NCBI RefSeq assembly: GCF_014642735.1 | Contig: NZ_BMIV01000005.1 | Coordinates: forward strand, 1 to 64,000 | DNA from: Paracoccus acridae | Lineage (GTDB): Bacteria > Pseudomonadota > Alphaproteobacteria > Rhodobacterales > Rhodobacteraceae | DNA: 64,000 nt | Reading direction: 5' to 3' | In this document: in pieces, positions 9,594 through 16,570 of the stretch | Layout: each line of letters begins with the position of its first letter | Numbering within the stretch: the stretch's first letter is position 1 | The notes under the pieces: generated by a model | The model's database searches: none | What the model saw: only the letters and a program-made list of their open reading frames with translations | Told to the model about the DNA's origin: nothing | Translations under genes and position numbers: made by a program

Positions 9594-10223
9594 ATGACCG
9601 ACCAGACACCCATTCCGCCAGCCATCAGGGAGCCGCTGCTTTACGGCGTGGTGGATGTCCTGCGCGCCGACCGGGTGGCGGGCTGGGTGATCGACCGGAC
9701 CGATCCCGCCCGCAATGCCACCGTCGAAATCCGCCGCGAAGGAAGGCTGATCGGGACCGTCACCGCCAACCGCCCGCGCAAGGATCTGGAACGCCAGGCG
9801 GTCGGGACCGGAGCCTATGGCTTCGCCTTCGCCTTCGATCCGCCGCTGGAGGAGGCGATGGAGTTCACGGTCGCGGTGAAGGCCAGATCCCGGGATGGGG
9901 CTGAACTGGTGTTGCAGCCGGTCGCCAATGCTGCCCGGACGATCTCGGCCGAAAAGCGGGCGCTTGGCCGCATCCTGGGGGAACTGGCGGATCTGCGCGA
10001 CGATATCAGTGATTTGCAGCGGAACCTGGCATCGGCCGAACAGGGCCGCCAGACGTTCCAGGAACGGCTGGAGCTTGTCCAGTTGCGGATTGAAACGGCG
10101 GTATCGGCCATGGCCGCGCCTCCGGCCACTCAGTCCGGCTGGCTTGCCGCAGTCGCCATAGGCGGCGCCGTCATTGCCGTCGGATCGCTGGCGATCGGGA
10201 TCTTTTCGCTTTTCGCGGGGTGA
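9594..10223 (+). CDS. membrane-anchored coiled-coil protein with N-terminal beta domain
   Basis: 209 residues. Residues about 15-105 form a beta-rich module with GWVIDRTDP, VEIRREGRLIG, the R..DLE stretch and GAYGFAFAF; this pattern resembles a module seen beside glycosyltransferases and sulfotransferases in alphaproteobacteria (from memory, not searched). Residues about 115-165 are a predicted coiled coil, and a single C-terminal membrane span lies near 180-205. It is most likely held in the inner membrane with the N-terminal domain in the cytoplasm. Function is unknown. Confidence 0.7.
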   Translation: MTDQTPIPPAIREPLLYGVVDVLRADRVAGWVIDRTDPARNATVEIRREGRLIGTVTANRPRKDLERQAVGTGAYGFAFAFDPPLEEAMEFTVAVKARSRDGAELVLQPVANAARTISAEKRALGRILGELADLRDDISDLQRNLASAEQGRQTFQERLELVQLRIETAVSAMAAPPATQSGWLAAVAIGGAVIAVGSLAIGIFSLFAG

Positions 10224-10345
10224 CCTGGGCTGGGCCTGCGGGTCTGGGACCGCCGGGATCAAGAAGCCCTGTCCGATGGCAGCAGCCTTAGACGGCGGAC
10301 TTCGCTTCCCGCGCCCGGCTGCGGTTCTCGCGCCTTGAATGACGA

Positions 10346-10371
10346 ACGGAGAGGGAAGCGCCCCTCTCCGT
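10346..10371 (-). terminator. hairpin terminator after the fasciclin gene
   Basis: A 10-bp perfect stem ACGGAGAGGG / CCCTCTCCGT with a 6-base loop, 40 bases beyond the stop of the minus-strand fasciclin gene. The T tract is weak. Confidence 0.5.
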
Positions 10372-10410
10372 CCCATGACCCGGTGACAGGGCCTGTATCG
10401 CCTGTCGGGA

Positions 10411-10893
10411 TCAGCTTTCCGGCGGCAGGATCACCTGGTCGATGACATGGATGACGCCGTTGCTGGCGGCCACGTCGGTCGCGGTGACATTCGCCTCGTT
10501 CACCTTGACGGCGCTGCCATCGACCTGCACGTCGATCATCTTGCCGTTGACGGTCGGGGCTTCGTCCAGTCCGACCACATCGGCCGCCATCACTTCGCCC
10601 GGCACGACGTGATAGGTCAGCACATCCACAAGCTGCTGCTTGTTCTCGGGCTGCAGCAGGGTTTCCACCGTGCCGGCGGGAAGCTTGGCAAAGGCCTCGT
10701 CGGTGGGGGCGAAGACGGTGAAGGGGCCTTCGCCCTTCAGCGTTTCCACCAGACCGGCAGCCTCCAGGGCCTGGGCAAGGGTGTTGAAGGTACCGGCCTC
10801 CACGGCCGTGTCGACGATATCCTTTTCAGCGGCAAAGGCGGGCACGGCAGCAAAACCGATCAGGGCGGCGGCAATGGCGGGCATCATTTTCAT
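10411..10893 (-). CDS. secreted fasciclin (FAS1) domain protein
   Basis: 160 residues: a signal peptide to about residue 22 (PAFAAE), then one FAS1 domain with the two conserved blocks, [15 protein letters not shown] and YHVVPGEV, and the closing [15 protein letters not shown]1 domains mediate adhesion or cell-surface interactions and are often exported as single-domain proteins in bacteria. The start is supported by AAGGAGA before ATG 10893. It is monocistronic and divergent from the cupin regulator. Confidence 0.9.
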   Translation of the reverse strand: MKMMPAIAAALIGFAAVPAFAAEKDIVDTAVEAGTFNTLAQALEAAGLVETLKGEGPFTVFAPTDEAFAKLPAGTVETLLQPENKQQLVDVLTYHVVPGEVMAADVVGLDEAPTVNGKMIDVQVDGSAVKVNEANVTATDVAASNGVIHVIDQVILPPES

Positions 10894-10974
10894 GGTCGTC
10901 TCCTTGGGTTGCAAAAGTGTCACGAAGGTCCGTGCATGTTCATAACGTGACAAAGCGTTTTCAGCCCAATCAAA

Positions 10975-11030
10975 TTTTCATGATGAGAAAGCGGTTTTTC
11001 TTGACGAGAAAACGAAGCTTCGATCATTAT
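10975..11030 (+). promoter_or_regulatory. tandem operator and promoter of the cupin regulator
   Basis: Two direct copies of a 17-bp motif, TTTTCWTGAYGAGAAAR, start at 10975 and 10996, exactly 21 bp (two helical turns) apart. The second contains a 6-bp inverted repeat TTTTCT / AGAAAA and overlaps a -35-like TTGACG (11001-11006), with CATTAT (11025-11030) at 18 bp as -10. This fits an autoregulatory operator for the HTH protein at 11044. Confidence 0.6.
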
Positions 11031-11043
11031 CCTGGGGTGAAAG

Positions 11044-11634
11044 ATGTCCGGGGGTGCCATGTCGGATACGCTGACGGAAGAACTGGAAAAATACCGCATC
11101 GGACCGCGGATGCGGGAACTGCGCCTGCGAAAGAAGCTGGGGCTGGTCCAGCTTGCGGAACATACCGGTCTTTCGCCTGCCATGCTGTCCAAGATCGAAC
11201 GGGGGCAGGTCTTTCCCACCTTGCCCACGCTGCTGCGGATCGCCTTGGTGTTCAGGGTCGATCTGGATTACTTCTTCAAGAAGACCGAGGCGAGGATCGC
11301 CGTGACGCGCAGGGACGAACGCATCCGCCTGGCCATCCCGGGCGGCACCTCGCCGGCGTCCTATCTGTTCGAAAGCCTTGACTATCCCTTGGCAGAGCGA
11401 CGGATGGAGGCGTTCCTGGCCCATTTCCCTTCCGGTGCGCCTCCCTCCGAACCCCACCAGCATGGGGTCGAGGAGATGATCTATGTGATCGAGGGCAGCC
11501 TTGCGGTGGTCGTGGACGAGGAAACGGTGACGCTTGGCGAAGGGGATGCCATGTCCTTCGATCCCAGCCTTCTGCACAGCTATCAAGGGCAGGGCGACAA
11601 GGAATGCCTCGCGCTTGTGGTGGCGCTGGCATGA
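11044..11634 (+). CDS. XRE-family regulator with C-terminal cupin domain
   Basis: 196 residues. The N-terminal helix-turn-helix (about residues 19-75, LVQLAEHTGLSPAMLSKIER) is of the XRE type. The C-terminal cupin (about 115-190) has the metal-site signature HQHGVEEMIYVIEG and closing DAMSFDPSLLHSY. Such HTH-cupin proteins sense small ligands and usually control nearby catabolic or stress genes. Twin operator-like repeats overlap its own promoter, so autoregulation is likely. Downstream genes are broken, so its target is not evident. A second in-frame ATG at 11059 is possible. Confidence 0.87.
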   Translation: MSGGAMSDTLTEELEKYRIGPRMRELRLRKKLGLVQLAEHTGLSPAMLSKIERGQVFPTLPTLLRIALVFRVDLDYFFKKTEARIAVTRRDERIRLAIPGGTSPASYLFESLDYPLAERRMEAFLAHFPSGAPPSEPHQHGVEEMIYVIEGSLAVVVDEETVTLGEGDAMSFDPSLLHSYQGQGDKECLALVVALA

Positions 11635-11673
11635 CGCCCTGCACAGACGATCCATAGAGCCTGGCCAAGCTTT

Positions 11674-12098
11674 CTAGACCGGCCTGAACTCGATGTCCGG
11701 GCGCAGACGGCGGCAGAATTCGTGGATCAGGTCGATTGTCGCCCCCATGTCGGCCAGGCAGACCACCTCGGACGGGGTGTGCATATAGCGCGGGGGCACC
11801 GAGATGACGCCGGTCGCCTAGCGCTGGAAAGGGATGGCCCGGTCCTGAGCGGATGCGATCAGCATGTCGAAGACCACCGGGATGGTATTGCCCCCCCCTG
11901 AGAGATCCCCGGCCCCTTGCCCAGATCCAGCCTGCCCAGGTGGCCGGCATACATGAAGCGGAACGCCGAGTCGGGATTGATGACGGCGCTGACATTGCCC
12001 AGGACATCGGTTGTGACCTGATGGGCAAAGGACTGCACATGATCGCGGTAAAGGCGCGCCACGGGCTGTTCGAACCCGCTGGCCGAGGGGCCGGGCGG
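11674..12098 (-). pseudogene. remnant of an M42-family aminopeptidase
   Basis: On the minus strand the frame shows M42 hallmarks: PSASGFEQPV, DVLGNVSAVINP and AGHLG near the start, then LGKGPG, and at the end VISVPPRYMHTPSEVV and the tail to a stop at 11674. Most of the middle is missing, including the metal-binding TDAN segment. There is a frameshift in a run of G near 11895, and an in-frame TAG at 11818-11820 just before ATGVIS. The gene cannot make an active enzyme. M42 peptidases are dodecameric metallo-aminopeptidases of the cytoplasm. Confidence 0.8.
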
Positions 12099-12100
12099 CC

Positions 12101-12684
12101 TTACGCTGCGGGCCGGCTGGTCATGCCGGGGCGCATGGGGGGCAGCGCAAGATCGTCATGCGCCATCCGGACCGCATCCGAAGGCAGCGCGTCGGGCAGG
12201 ACCACATCGGCAGGCATGCGCATCCCGCCCGGCAGGGCAAGCTGCGCCCGCGGCCCGGCGATGCGTCCCAGGGACTTCTCGGGGGTGATCGGCGCCTGCG
12301 ACATCCAGGCGGGCGGTGCGGGACACATCAAGGCGATCGCCTCGACAGCCAGGCGGAAGCCCGAGGGTTTGCGGATGCGGCCGATGTCGTCGAAACGGCG
12401 CGGGATCATCACGTCGTCATGCGCGGTCATGAAGACGAAGGGCAGGCCGCGCGCCCGAAGGGCATCCGCCACCTTGAACCGCACCCCCTGGCCCAGGTCG
12501 ATCTCGAGGATCGCGCAGGACAGGGACCGGCTTTCGATCAGGGCAATCGCCTGGTCTTCCCGTGCCGCCGGGCCGATGACCTGGGCGCCCGCCTGCACAG
12601 GGCATGATGGGCACGGGCCGCAAGCCGGACGTCGCCTTCGACCAACAGAACCGCGGTTCCCTCCAGTCTTGCCCCGATACCCAT
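12101..12684 (-). pseudogene. response-regulator receiver protein, frameshifted
   Basis: From ATG 12684 the first frame reads GTAVLLVEGDVRLAARAHHAL, the start of a receiver domain. Near 12600 the frame shifts by one base and continues AGAQVIGPA, AILEIDLGQG, FVFMTAHDD and IRKPSGF, which correspond to the later receiver segments, including the phospho-acceptor region and the conserved KP. About 85 further residues are unrecognised. It resembles the stand-alone receiver proteins common in alphaproteobacteria. The single-base shift, next to the decayed M42 gene, argues for a pseudogene, although a sequencing error is possible. Confidence 0.66.
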
Positions 12685-12940
12685 GTCGAAAATCCTCCTG
12701 CAATGGCGGATGGCCATCGCGTCCTTCAGAAATGATGCCGTTGCGCGGGCTGGACATCGTGGCGTCGCGACCGGGTCGCAGTGCCACTTCCGGCTTTCCC
12801 CCATGCAAGCCGTTCAACCGCAGGATCATCGCAATGTTCCCGCGTTTGATCTTTGTTCATCTGCCGCCCGCTTTTGCCCCCGGATTGGAACAACTGTCCC
12901 CCGGCGGATGTTGCCCCGGCAGTCTGCGAGGAGAATTGCC

Positions 12941-14092
12941 GTGCTAGCTGCCGATTATCGCGGCCCGCGCCGTATGCGGGTCAGTTCCAAGCGCGACCCC
13001 ATGATCCATCATCCGCGCGATGCCATCGTTCGCGTCACCCGGTCCTGCGTCTGCGGATCGGATCTGCACCTGTATCACGGGATGGTGCCCGACACCCGGA
13101 TCGGGACGACCTTCGGCCACGAATTCTGCGGCATCGTCGAGGAGGTCGGGTCCGAGGTCGCCAACCTGAAGCCCGGCGATCATGTGCTGGTCCCCTTCAA
13201 CATCGCTTGCGGACAATGCCATTTCTGCAAGCAGGGCCTGTTCGGCAACTGCCACGAGGCCAACCCCCAGGCCACGGCGGTCGGGGGCATCTTCGGCTAT
13301 TCGCACACGGCGGGCGGCTATGACGGGGGGCAGGCGGAATATGTGCGCGTGCCCTATGCCGATGTCGGGCCGACGCTGATCCCCGGCTGGATGGATCCCG
13401 ACGACGCGGTGCTGCTGACCGATGTGGTGCCCACGGGATACCAGGCGGCCGAGATGGGCGGCATCCAAAAGGGCGACACCGTTGTCGTCTTCGGCGCGGG
13501 CCCGGTGGGCATCATGGCCGCGCGTTGCGCCTGGCTGTTCGGCGCGGGCCGGGTGATCGTGATCGACCACCTGGATTACCGCCTGGATTTCGCGCGCCGG
13601 TACTGCCCGGCCGAGGTCTATAACTTCAAGTCCATCGACGACATGGCGGTGTTCATCAAGAAGCAGACGGATTCGCTGGGCGCGGATGTCTGCATCGATG
13701 CCGTGGGCGGCGACGCCTCGGGCAGTCCCTTGCGCACGGTCCTGGGCAAGAAGATGAAGATCGAGGCGGGTTCGGCCATCGTCCTTCACTGGGCGATCAA
13801 CTCCGTCAAGAAGGGCGGCGTGGTGTCTATCGTCGGCGTCTATGGACCGACCGGCAACATGGTTCCCATGGGCAATGTCCTGAACAAGGGCATCACGATC
13901 CGGGCCAACCAGGCCTCGGTCAAGCGGCTGTTGCCCCGGCTGATCGAACATGTGCGCGAAGGCCGGATCGATCCCAAGGCCATGATCACCCACCGGGTGC
14001 CGCTGGAGGATCTGCCCGACGCCTATCATCTTTTTTCCTCCAAGCTCGATGAATGTATCAAGCCCGTTCTCTATCCCAATGGCGGACGCTGA
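12941..14092 (+). CDS. zinc-dependent alcohol dehydrogenase, formaldehyde-dehydrogenase-like
   Basis: 383 residues of the medium-chain dehydrogenase family. The catalytic zinc site is visible as CGSDLHLYHG and GHEFCG, and the structural zinc lobe as ACGQCHFCKQGLFGNC. The NAD-binding fold follows with VVFGAGPVGIMAA and VIDHLDYRL. Its closest type is the glutathione-independent formaldehyde or threonine dehydrogenase group; the substrate is not fixed by sequence. GTG 12941 is chosen because AGGAGA precedes it; the frame is open further upstream but without family similarity. It is followed closely by the hypothetical gene at 14106. Confidence 0.88.
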   Translation: MLAADYRGPRRMRVSSKRDPMIHHPRDAIVRVTRSCVCGSDLHLYHGMVPDTRIGTTFGHEFCGIVEEVGSEVANLKPGDHVLVPFNIACGQCHFCKQGLFGNCHEANPQATAVGGIFGYSHTAGGYDGGQAEYVRVPYADVGPTLIPGWMDPDDAVLLTDVVPTGYQAAEMGGIQKGDTVVVFGAGPVGIMAARCAWLFGAGRVIVIDHLDYRLDFARRYCPAEVYNFKSIDDMAVFIKKQTDSLGADVCIDAVGGDASGSPLRTVLGKKMKIEAGSAIVLHWAINSVKKGGVVSIVGVYGPTGNMVPMGNVLNKGITIRANQASVKRLLPRLIEHVREGRIDPKAMITHRVPLEDLPDAYHLFSSKLDECIKPVLYPNGGR

Positions 14093-14105
14093 AAGGACGC
14101 ACAGG

Positions 14106-14633
14106 ATGAAGCAGAATTCCAGCCAGACGATCGACCCTGCCACCGTGAACGGCTGGGGGGTCGATGCCGACCCCCGGAACGATCCGACCTATCCGATGCG
14201 CGACCGATCCGCCGATACCGAAACGCACATGGCCTGGAAGCGCCCGCCCTTGCAGCGCCCCGAGGTCGAGCTGCTGCAATCCGTGGAACATAACCGCCGC
14301 CCGGCGGTCTTCGGCACATCCTCGCCCCCGTCGGGGATCAGCGGCATGGTTCGCCGGGCGGCCTTCGGCTTCAGCGAATCGGATTGGCGGCATTGGCTGA
14401 TGCTGCTGGGGGCAGACCGCATCAACATGATCGAGGGCTTGGCCCAGGATCTTGGCCGGGGCCATGTCCCCAACGTTCCCGCCGAAATGGGCCTGGGGGC
14501 CGAATGGCAGTACAACAGGGGCGGCCTTGCCCGAAAGGTCGCCATCGGCGCGGCCGTCGCCGTGGTCGCGGTGGCGCTGCTGGGCCGGAACGACCGCCGC
14601 AGCCATGCGCGGCCCTCGCGCCGCATCCGATAA
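14106..14633 (+). CDS. conserved-looking protein with C-terminal membrane anchor, unknown
   Basis: 175 residues. The first 130 are hydrophilic, with NGWGVDADPRNDPTYPM near the start and a globular-looking FSESDWRHWLMLLGADRINMIEG in the middle. One hydrophobic span (about residues 145-160, rich in A and V) is followed by an arginine-rich tail, so the protein is probably a tail-anchored inner-membrane protein. It starts 13 bases after the dehydrogenase stop, so the two are probably cotranscribed. I do not recognise the family. Confidence 0.7.
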   Translation: MKQNSSQTIDPATVNGWGVDADPRNDPTYPMRDRSADTETHMAWKRPPLQRPEVELLQSVEHNRRPAVFGTSSPPSGISGMVRRAAFGFSESDWRHWLMLLGADRINMIEGLAQDLGRGHVPNVPAEMGLGAEWQYNRGGLARKVAIGAAVAVVAVALLGRNDRRSHARPSRRIR

Positions 14634-14846
14634 GAAGGGCTGCGGGCCAAAGGCGTGCCGCATGGCCTGCGGCTGTCCGACCGCTTCGGAACAAGGCAAC
14701 GGCCCGGCGGGATCGGGCCGTTTCTGCCGCTTGCGGGCATAAGACACTTGCGTGAAGGCCCAACATCCTTCAAATGCGCGTTATCCGCCGGGCGGATGCA
14801 GACTGGGTGACCGGGTCCCTCTGGCGGATGTGGCGGCACATTCGTG

Positions 14847-15974
14847 ATGTCGGCACTGATCCTGAACCAGCCGCCTGGACCTTTTCTCATGGAAAACGGA
14901 CTCCCTTCCTCTGGCCTCGGCGCAGATACGCGGCCGACCCTTCGCTATTTCACCTGGGCCTTCATTGTCACTGCCCTGGGCCTGATCCTGGGCGCCTTTC
15001 TGGGCTGGCAGATGACCGGCACGGTTGGCGGAATGCTGACCATCTTCTTCATCTGCGCGGTGCTGGCCGTCCTGGAAATCTCGTTGTCCTTCGACAACGC
15101 GATCGTCAACGCGAACAAGTTGAAGGAAATGACGCCGGAATGGCAGCGGCGTTTCCTGACCTGGGGCATCCTGATCGCCGTCTTCGGGATGCGGATCGTC
15201 TTTCCGCTGCTGATCGTGGTGATCGCCGCCAAGATCGGGCCGTGGGACGCCATGGTGCTGGCCGCCGCGCGGCCCGAGGAATACGCCAGGATCATGCACG
15301 ACGCCCACCTGCCCATCGCAGCCTTCGGGGGCACCTTCCTGATGATGGTGGGCCTGTCCTTCTTCTTCGACCATGAAAAGGACGTCCACTGGGTCCGCTG
15401 GCTGGAAGCCAAGATGCAGAAATACGCCACGATCCGCGGGATCGAGGTTGCGGTGGTGCTGTCGCTGATCCTTATCTTCTCGCGCTTCCTGGATCCGGTC
15501 GAATCGCAGATCTTCTTCAGGGCCGCGATCTGGGGCCTTCTGACCTTTCTTCTGGTCGAGGTTCTGGGCGGCCTGCTGGACAGCAGCCAGGAAGCCCTGG
15601 CGGCCGGGGCCAAGGGCGGCCTGGGGGCGTTCCTTTACCTCGAGGTTCTGGACGCCTCCTTCAGCTTCGACGGCGTGATCGGGGCCTTCGCGCTGACCCA
15701 GAACCTGTTCATCATCGCCATCGGCCTGGGGATCGGCGCCATGTATGTGCGCTCCATGACCATCATGCTGGTCGAAAAGGGCACGCTGGCGCAGTACCGC
15801 TATCTGGAACATGGCGCCTTCTATGCGATCATCGCGCTGTCGGTGATCATGTTCCTGCAATCCTTCGTCCACATCCCCGAGGTCATCACCGGCCTGGGCG
15901 GCGCCGCGCTGATCGGCGTGTCGCTATGGTCCTCGATCCGCTGGAACCGCAACACGCGGGCCCCGGGGGAATGA
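14847..15974 (+). CDS. DUF475 (TerC-like) integral membrane protein
   Basis: About 375 residues with nine or so membrane spans. The segment VLEISLSFDNAIVNANKLKEM and its partner LEVLDASFSFDGVIGAFALT carry the paired acidic SFDNA/SFDGV motifs of the DUF475/TerC superfamily, whose members are linked to metal-ion export or metal stress. Length is normal for DUF475. The start is uncertain: ATG 14847 or ATG 14889, neither with a strong ribosome site. It is followed by a strong hairpin, so it ends its transcript. Confidence 0.85.
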   Translation: MSALILNQPPGPFLMENGLPSSGLGADTRPTLRYFTWAFIVTALGLILGAFLGWQMTGTVGGMLTIFFICAVLAVLEISLSFDNAIVNANKLKEMTPEWQRRFLTWGILIAVFGMRIVFPLLIVVIAAKIGPWDAMVLAAARPEEYARIMHDAHLPIAAFGGTFLMMVGLSFFFDHEKDVHWVRWLEAKMQKYATIRGIEVAVVLSLILIFSRFLDPVESQIFFRAAIWGLLTFLLVEVLGGLLDSSQEALAAGAKGGLGAFLYLEVLDASFSFDGVIGAFALTQNLFIIAIGLGIGAMYVRSMTIMLVEKGTLAQYRYLEHGAFYAIIALSVIMFLQSFVHIPEVITGLGGAALIGVSLWSSIRWNRNTRAPGE

Positions 15975-15979
15975 TGATC

Positions 15980-16009
15980 GACCGGCCGCAGCACTATCTG
16001 CGGCCGGTC
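15980..16009 (+). terminator. strong hairpin after the DUF475 gene
   Basis: A perfect 12-bp stem GACCGGCCGCAG / CTGCGGCCGGTC with loop CACTAT starts six bases after the stop codon. No long T tract follows. Confidence 0.6.
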
Positions 16010-16150
16010 ATGTCCCTGGGTCATGCCGGGCATGAAGATGGCAGCGCATTTCCTTCCTGCCAGGCACTTTGCAACCAACTGTCATTTCATTGTTTAAAAA
16101 TTAAGCTGCTTTTGGCGCGTTGATAAACGTAACGGCAGCTATGGTTCCCT

Positions 16151-16570
16151 ATGTTCAAGAAAACCGCTTCTTGTCAGGGTAACGACGTGTCCGACCTTCC
16201 GCATCCCTCGGCCGGCTTCCAGACGGGGAACAAGGCCACTGAACGGCCGACGCTTGCCAGCCTTTGGCCGGCCGTGGCCGTGGCCCTTCTGGGGCTTCCG
16301 GTCCTGGTGCTGCTTGCCCTGACCTTGGGCGAGGGCAGGGGGCAATATGTGGTGATCGCCGCCCCCTGGACGGACCGGGCGGGCGTCGCGGACGGGATTC
16401 ACCGCGCCGGGGCCGGGCTGGTCGCGTCGGGCTTCCTGCCCAACATCGCCGTCGCCTGGTCCGAGGATGGGGATTTCCCTGCCGCCGCGCGGGCGCAGGG
16501 CGCCTGGCTTGTGCTGCCGACCGCGGGCTTTGCGGGCTGCGGGTCGGCGGGCGGGGGGCGCGGGCGATGA
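16151..16570 (+). CDS. small membrane-anchored protein coupled to a hybrid kinase
   Basis: 139 residues: about 35 hydrophilic residues, one membrane span near residues 38-60, and a C-terminal domain (RGQYVVIAAPWTDRAGVAD, IHRAGAGLV, AQGAWLVLP) predicted to face the periplasm. Its stop overlaps the kinase start (ATGA at 16567), so the two are translated together. I suspect a periplasmic accessory or sensor subunit for the kinase, an inference from position only. The start could also be GTG 16187. Confidence 0.66.
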   Translation: MFKKTASCQGNDVSDLPHPSAGFQTGNKATERPTLASLWPAVAVALLGLPVLVLLALTLGEGRGQYVVIAAPWTDRAGVADGIHRAGAGLVASGFLPNIAVAWSEDGDFPAAARAQGAWLVLPTAGFAGCGSAGGGRGR

